Below, piece after piece: positions 60,555-64,000 of a stretch of 64,000 nucleotides of DNA (the stretch's first letter is position 1; each line of letters starts with the position of its first letter). Location of the stretch: positions 650,913 to 714,912 of the forward strand of contig VZRZ01003844.1 in assembly GCA_013398175.1 (NCBI GenBank), written 5' to 3'. Below the pieces are notes generated by a model, which saw only the letters and a program-made list of their open reading frames with translations, was not told where the DNA came from and did not search any database. The position numbers and the translations under genes were made by a program. Origin of the DNA: Climacteris rufus (Eukaryota > Chordata > Aves > Passeriformes > Climacteridae).

Positions 60555-63500
60555 CTGAGCCATGCCTGCTGTGCAGGTGGTAAACACTCAGAAAGAAAGG
60601 GGGTGGCCAGTTGAAGGTGCTGCTGCTTTGCCTGTCCCCCTGTCAGAGGCTACTGGGTGGGTGGCAGCCCACAGATCATTCTTTCCTATTTTTGGAAATA
60701 CAAACACGTCTCACTTGGGGGACACATTGTCACCAACTACCCACCGAGAGCAGAAATGGCAAAATCCCTAGTGACAAAAAGAGAACATGTCTCTAGCCTT
60801 GCCTATTTCGTTGACTCTGATAGGAAATGTTACTTAAGGATGGTAATTTCAAACTTCTCTTTGTTATATGAGGAAATTGAAGTCCCATGTTCGAGGATAC
60901 CGTCTGTTTCATAGTTCCTAACTAGAGGAGGCTATAAACTAGGTATTTTAACAGACTCTCCCTATTTTAGCCTTTGATATCATCTGTTCCTCATATTTTT
61001 GCAGTCCCAGCATTTCTCTTCCAAGATGTGTGATATGGATGCACAGGGTCTTTGAGTCTTCATCTTTTCAGGGACAGAAGCCAAGTTCTAGAAAGCCACA
61101 GTTTATCACCTATTACTGTACAGGTCTCTTTCCCTCCCTGGTTCTTCTCCCAAACAGCGGAGTAGTTGCAAAAGAAATATGGAGCATATCATAAAATGCA
61201 TCCTTCTAGCCTGGATAATTATAAATACCTAATCTTGAAGTATTAAAATGGTTATTGCTTAAAATGAAATGTAAAATTCTGACACTCAATCTGCACATAA
61301 TTGTATGCTGCTTAACTGGCACTTCAGTAGTTTTTGTTTGTGATATATCCAAATGAAGAGATGGATAAAGTGTCAGAATTAAAGCTCTCTCAGTACTTGG
61401 CCATATGTTTCTGCTCTGGTCCCCATGCCTGTTACATTGCTGAGGATGAAGTCTACTTTTCATATACAACACAATCTCCAGGGGAGGTGGGGAAAAGAGT
61501 GAAGCTTTCCAGCGTTCCTTCTTACCAAAGAGCTGGCTGGGACTGGGGTGCAGCCAAGCTTTGCAGCACCATGTCCTCCCTGGCTGTAAAGCCTAAAGAA
61601 CCAGAGACTCATTAATATGATCTGCAGGGGATGAGCATTCATCAGCACTTGCACAGTGGAGACAAAGACAGCGAGAAACTGGAGTTCATGTATCTTTCTA
61701 TGCCAGGCTCCAGTAGGGAAGCAAGTGTCTCATTGTAGATTGATTGGGAAGTGCTGGATGCCAAAGGGTAGCAACTAGGTTGATTGTAGCCTTTAAGATC
61801 AAAAGGGTCACAGGCCATCAACATTTCAGGATGCTGCAAGTATAGTCAAACTAAGTGTTCTAAACTCTTGCTTTTCCTCCCCAGTTCACCAATAGCCATT
61901 GACTGTATCAAAGTAACATTCTCAAAACACAGTACACCCTGCACATTTTTATTATGAGAGCAAGCCCCTGGATAGTTGGTTCATCGAGACCCTCCTAGCT
62001 TCCTATGCAAAACAAGTGAGGCAAGGATCAGCTGAGATACCACCAGCTGCTGGAGAAGTTTCTTGTGGAACAGGGAATGGGATAACATCAACCTCCTCAA
62101 AAAGTCTTTCTGCTATAAAACTGACACAGCTGTGGCAGTCCCTTCTGCCACATAAACTCTTACCAGCCCTCCCCTCCCAAAAAGGAAACAGGAAGAATTT
62201 AAGGCACAGAATAAAAAAAAATCTCAACTCTGCAGAACAGAGTCTGTAAAAGAATAAATGCCAGAAACTCTATGAAATCCACCAGGGACTTAGCTATTGA
62301 TTTTGCACTGCAGATGGTCAGACATTATGGTAATGTGGCAATGTAAAACCTGTTGCTAGATTCATGGTGGGTGATTCAGTGCAAGCATTGTGGCTTAACT
62401 TCACAGAATGACACTTGTGACAGTCCAAAACCAGCACTCGTTAGCGTCAGATCAGGATGTGGCACTGACTCCATCTCCGCAGAGATTTGAAAATCCATTG
62501 GCAAACTTTAACTTCTTCAAAAGACAATAGCAGATAATGCTTTTAAGTAGTCTTCGCTTATCTTTTATTCTTTTGTTTCTAATGGACTCTTTCTGAATTT
62601 GAAAATAACTTCCTCTCTACTTTTGTTCCAATTTCCCCAGTGGGAAGAAACTGAAAAAGCTGATCTACGTCAAGTCAGAAGAAATGTTTGCAAAGTTAAT
62701 ACGGTTCAGGAAACAGTGTTTGGTCACTGAATGTTGCCAGAGAGCCAGTAAGAGCTGGGCACACCACCCTTGTGGGAGTTCTGCCATCAACTGCATAGGC
62801 CCAGGATCTCAGTCCATTTGTTATAAAATTGGATGAGTGATAAATCAAACAAAAGAACAACAAGTACTTGGCCTCCAAATAATATTTGGATGTTCTAATC
62901 TAGTGCTGTATGAAGCCAGGTTCTTAGTTTTCTGGGAAAAGCACAGTCAAGCATTTTGTTCATACATTGACCATCGACACAGGTAAATTATACTTGCCAC
63001 CGTGGACAGTCTTACATGTCACAATTCCATACTTGTTCAGTAATATCTAATTTTTACAGGGACTTACCTTCTTGGAATATACATGGCAAGAAAGTGTCTC
63101 TGTTTTTGCAAATAACTCCCTGACCTAATGACACACTAGCCAGAACTTTTGTACATATTAGGAAAGAAGGATTTTCTCCAACAAGAGCTGCTGCTTCAGG
63201 ACCTGTTGGGTAAAAAGGGGTACCTTTTTTCTTCTATTGCATCATAAAAAACATACTGGGTCTTGAGGGCCTAGAGGGCACCAGAAGGCAGTAAAGGCCC
63301 AGATTCAGAATAACCAGAGGGAGAAACTAGATACCTTTTACAGGAGCAAATTGAAAGGCTGATCTACACTCAGCTTCTTACCAATGACTCATGTAGGGTG
63401 GGGCCATGCTGGCACTTCTCTGGTTATTCTGCTATAGGCAGTAGCTCACACTGAAATTTATCTACCCTTTAGCTGAAAAGAGAAGCAGCATAGATATGAT

Positions 63501-64000
63501 CTGAGACCCAGTTCCATCCTAGCATGGTTAAAGGAAACAACTCTGTTGAGGATATTAGAGGGGAATTCCTCCACTGATGACAACATGAGAAAAACATTAT
63601 CTTAATATTAATCTGATCTTCAAAAGCTTAGGCTGCTATTTTTTGAAAACTGACACTTGGACCATTTATCGAACACAGCTATATGGGTTCGGCCAGAAAC
63701 TCTAGACTCTCTTAAAATATTCCAGTCCTCCAAGAAATGTCACCTCTACACATAAAGTTGAAATGTTACATGTGAAGCCATTTTCAGAGGAATTCTAAAC
63801 AACTCTATGGTAAAACTGCATTCAGTTCACCATTTTCAGTGAGATGGTTTCCACAGCATACAATTCAGTATAACGCCTTGAAAATGACCATCTCACGACC
63901 CAATGTGAAAAATTAAAATATCACATGTTTTCCATCTAGCTCCTGTAGAGAAAAATCAGCCTATTTATGTCAGTGGTTTTCTGCAAAAGCTATCTATGTA

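Larger units (their letters stand above)
50781..64000. other. Non-coding, unique-looking sequence
   Basis: No gene or large transposon is recognised. The interval 51.29-51.73 kb is strongly pyrimidine-rich on the plus strand. A T-rich repeat lies at about 53.78-53.84 kb, an exact 33-bp duplication at 53.37 kb, an A-run at about 58.70 kb, a T-run at about 59.82 kb, and a 16-bp duplication at about 60.53 kb. It may be distal EDAR intron 1 or intergenic. Confidence 0.55.

Overview
This is a vertebrate nuclear window, almost certainly from a bird. It has large introns, GT-AG spliced exons and CR1 LINE 3' ends, and it carries an old solo LTR of a type I recall as widespread in Neoaves and passerines (TguLTR5-like). 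I see no prokaryotic, plasmid or phage organisation. The only gene I can support is EDAR, the ectodysplasin-A receptor (TNF receptor superfamily), on the minus strand.

Layout. Positions 1-20326 hold nine consecutive EDAR coding exons, read right to left: the ATG exon at 20258-20308, then 19486-19608, 18226-18407, 13248-13333, 2903-2989, 1624-1749, 1461-1535, 1084-1156 and 192-351. Joined, they give 963 nt, or 321 codons, with every junction in frame. They encode the signal peptide, three cysteine-rich domains, the stalk, the transmembrane helix and the first part of the cytoplasmic tail. If the first exon is non-coding, as in human EDAR, these are exons 2-10. Exons 11-12, with the death domain that binds EDARADD, lie to the left of position 1. 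Intron 5 (about 10.3 kb) contains the solo LTR, in the opposite orientation to EDAR. A decayed CR1 tail lies in intron 4.

Positions 20327-64000 are non-coding as far as I can see. They are probably EDAR intron 1 and/or 5' flanking DNA. They hold a CR1 3' end at about 32.1-32.6 kb (plus), a shorter CR1 piece at about 50.64-50.78 kb (minus), a 40-N assembly gap, simple repeats, exact short tandem duplications, a few perfect inverted repeats and two GC-rich segments that could include a promoter or first exon.

EDAR is a type I membrane receptor for EDA-A1. It signals through EDARADD to NF-kB during development of feathers, hair, teeth and glands. I found no undescribed system here. The most checkable points are a tandem NAGNAG acceptor behind a long pyrimidine tract just before the transmembrane exon, a run of frame-neutral exons around that helix, the antisense LTR, the hairpins and the unresolved first exon.
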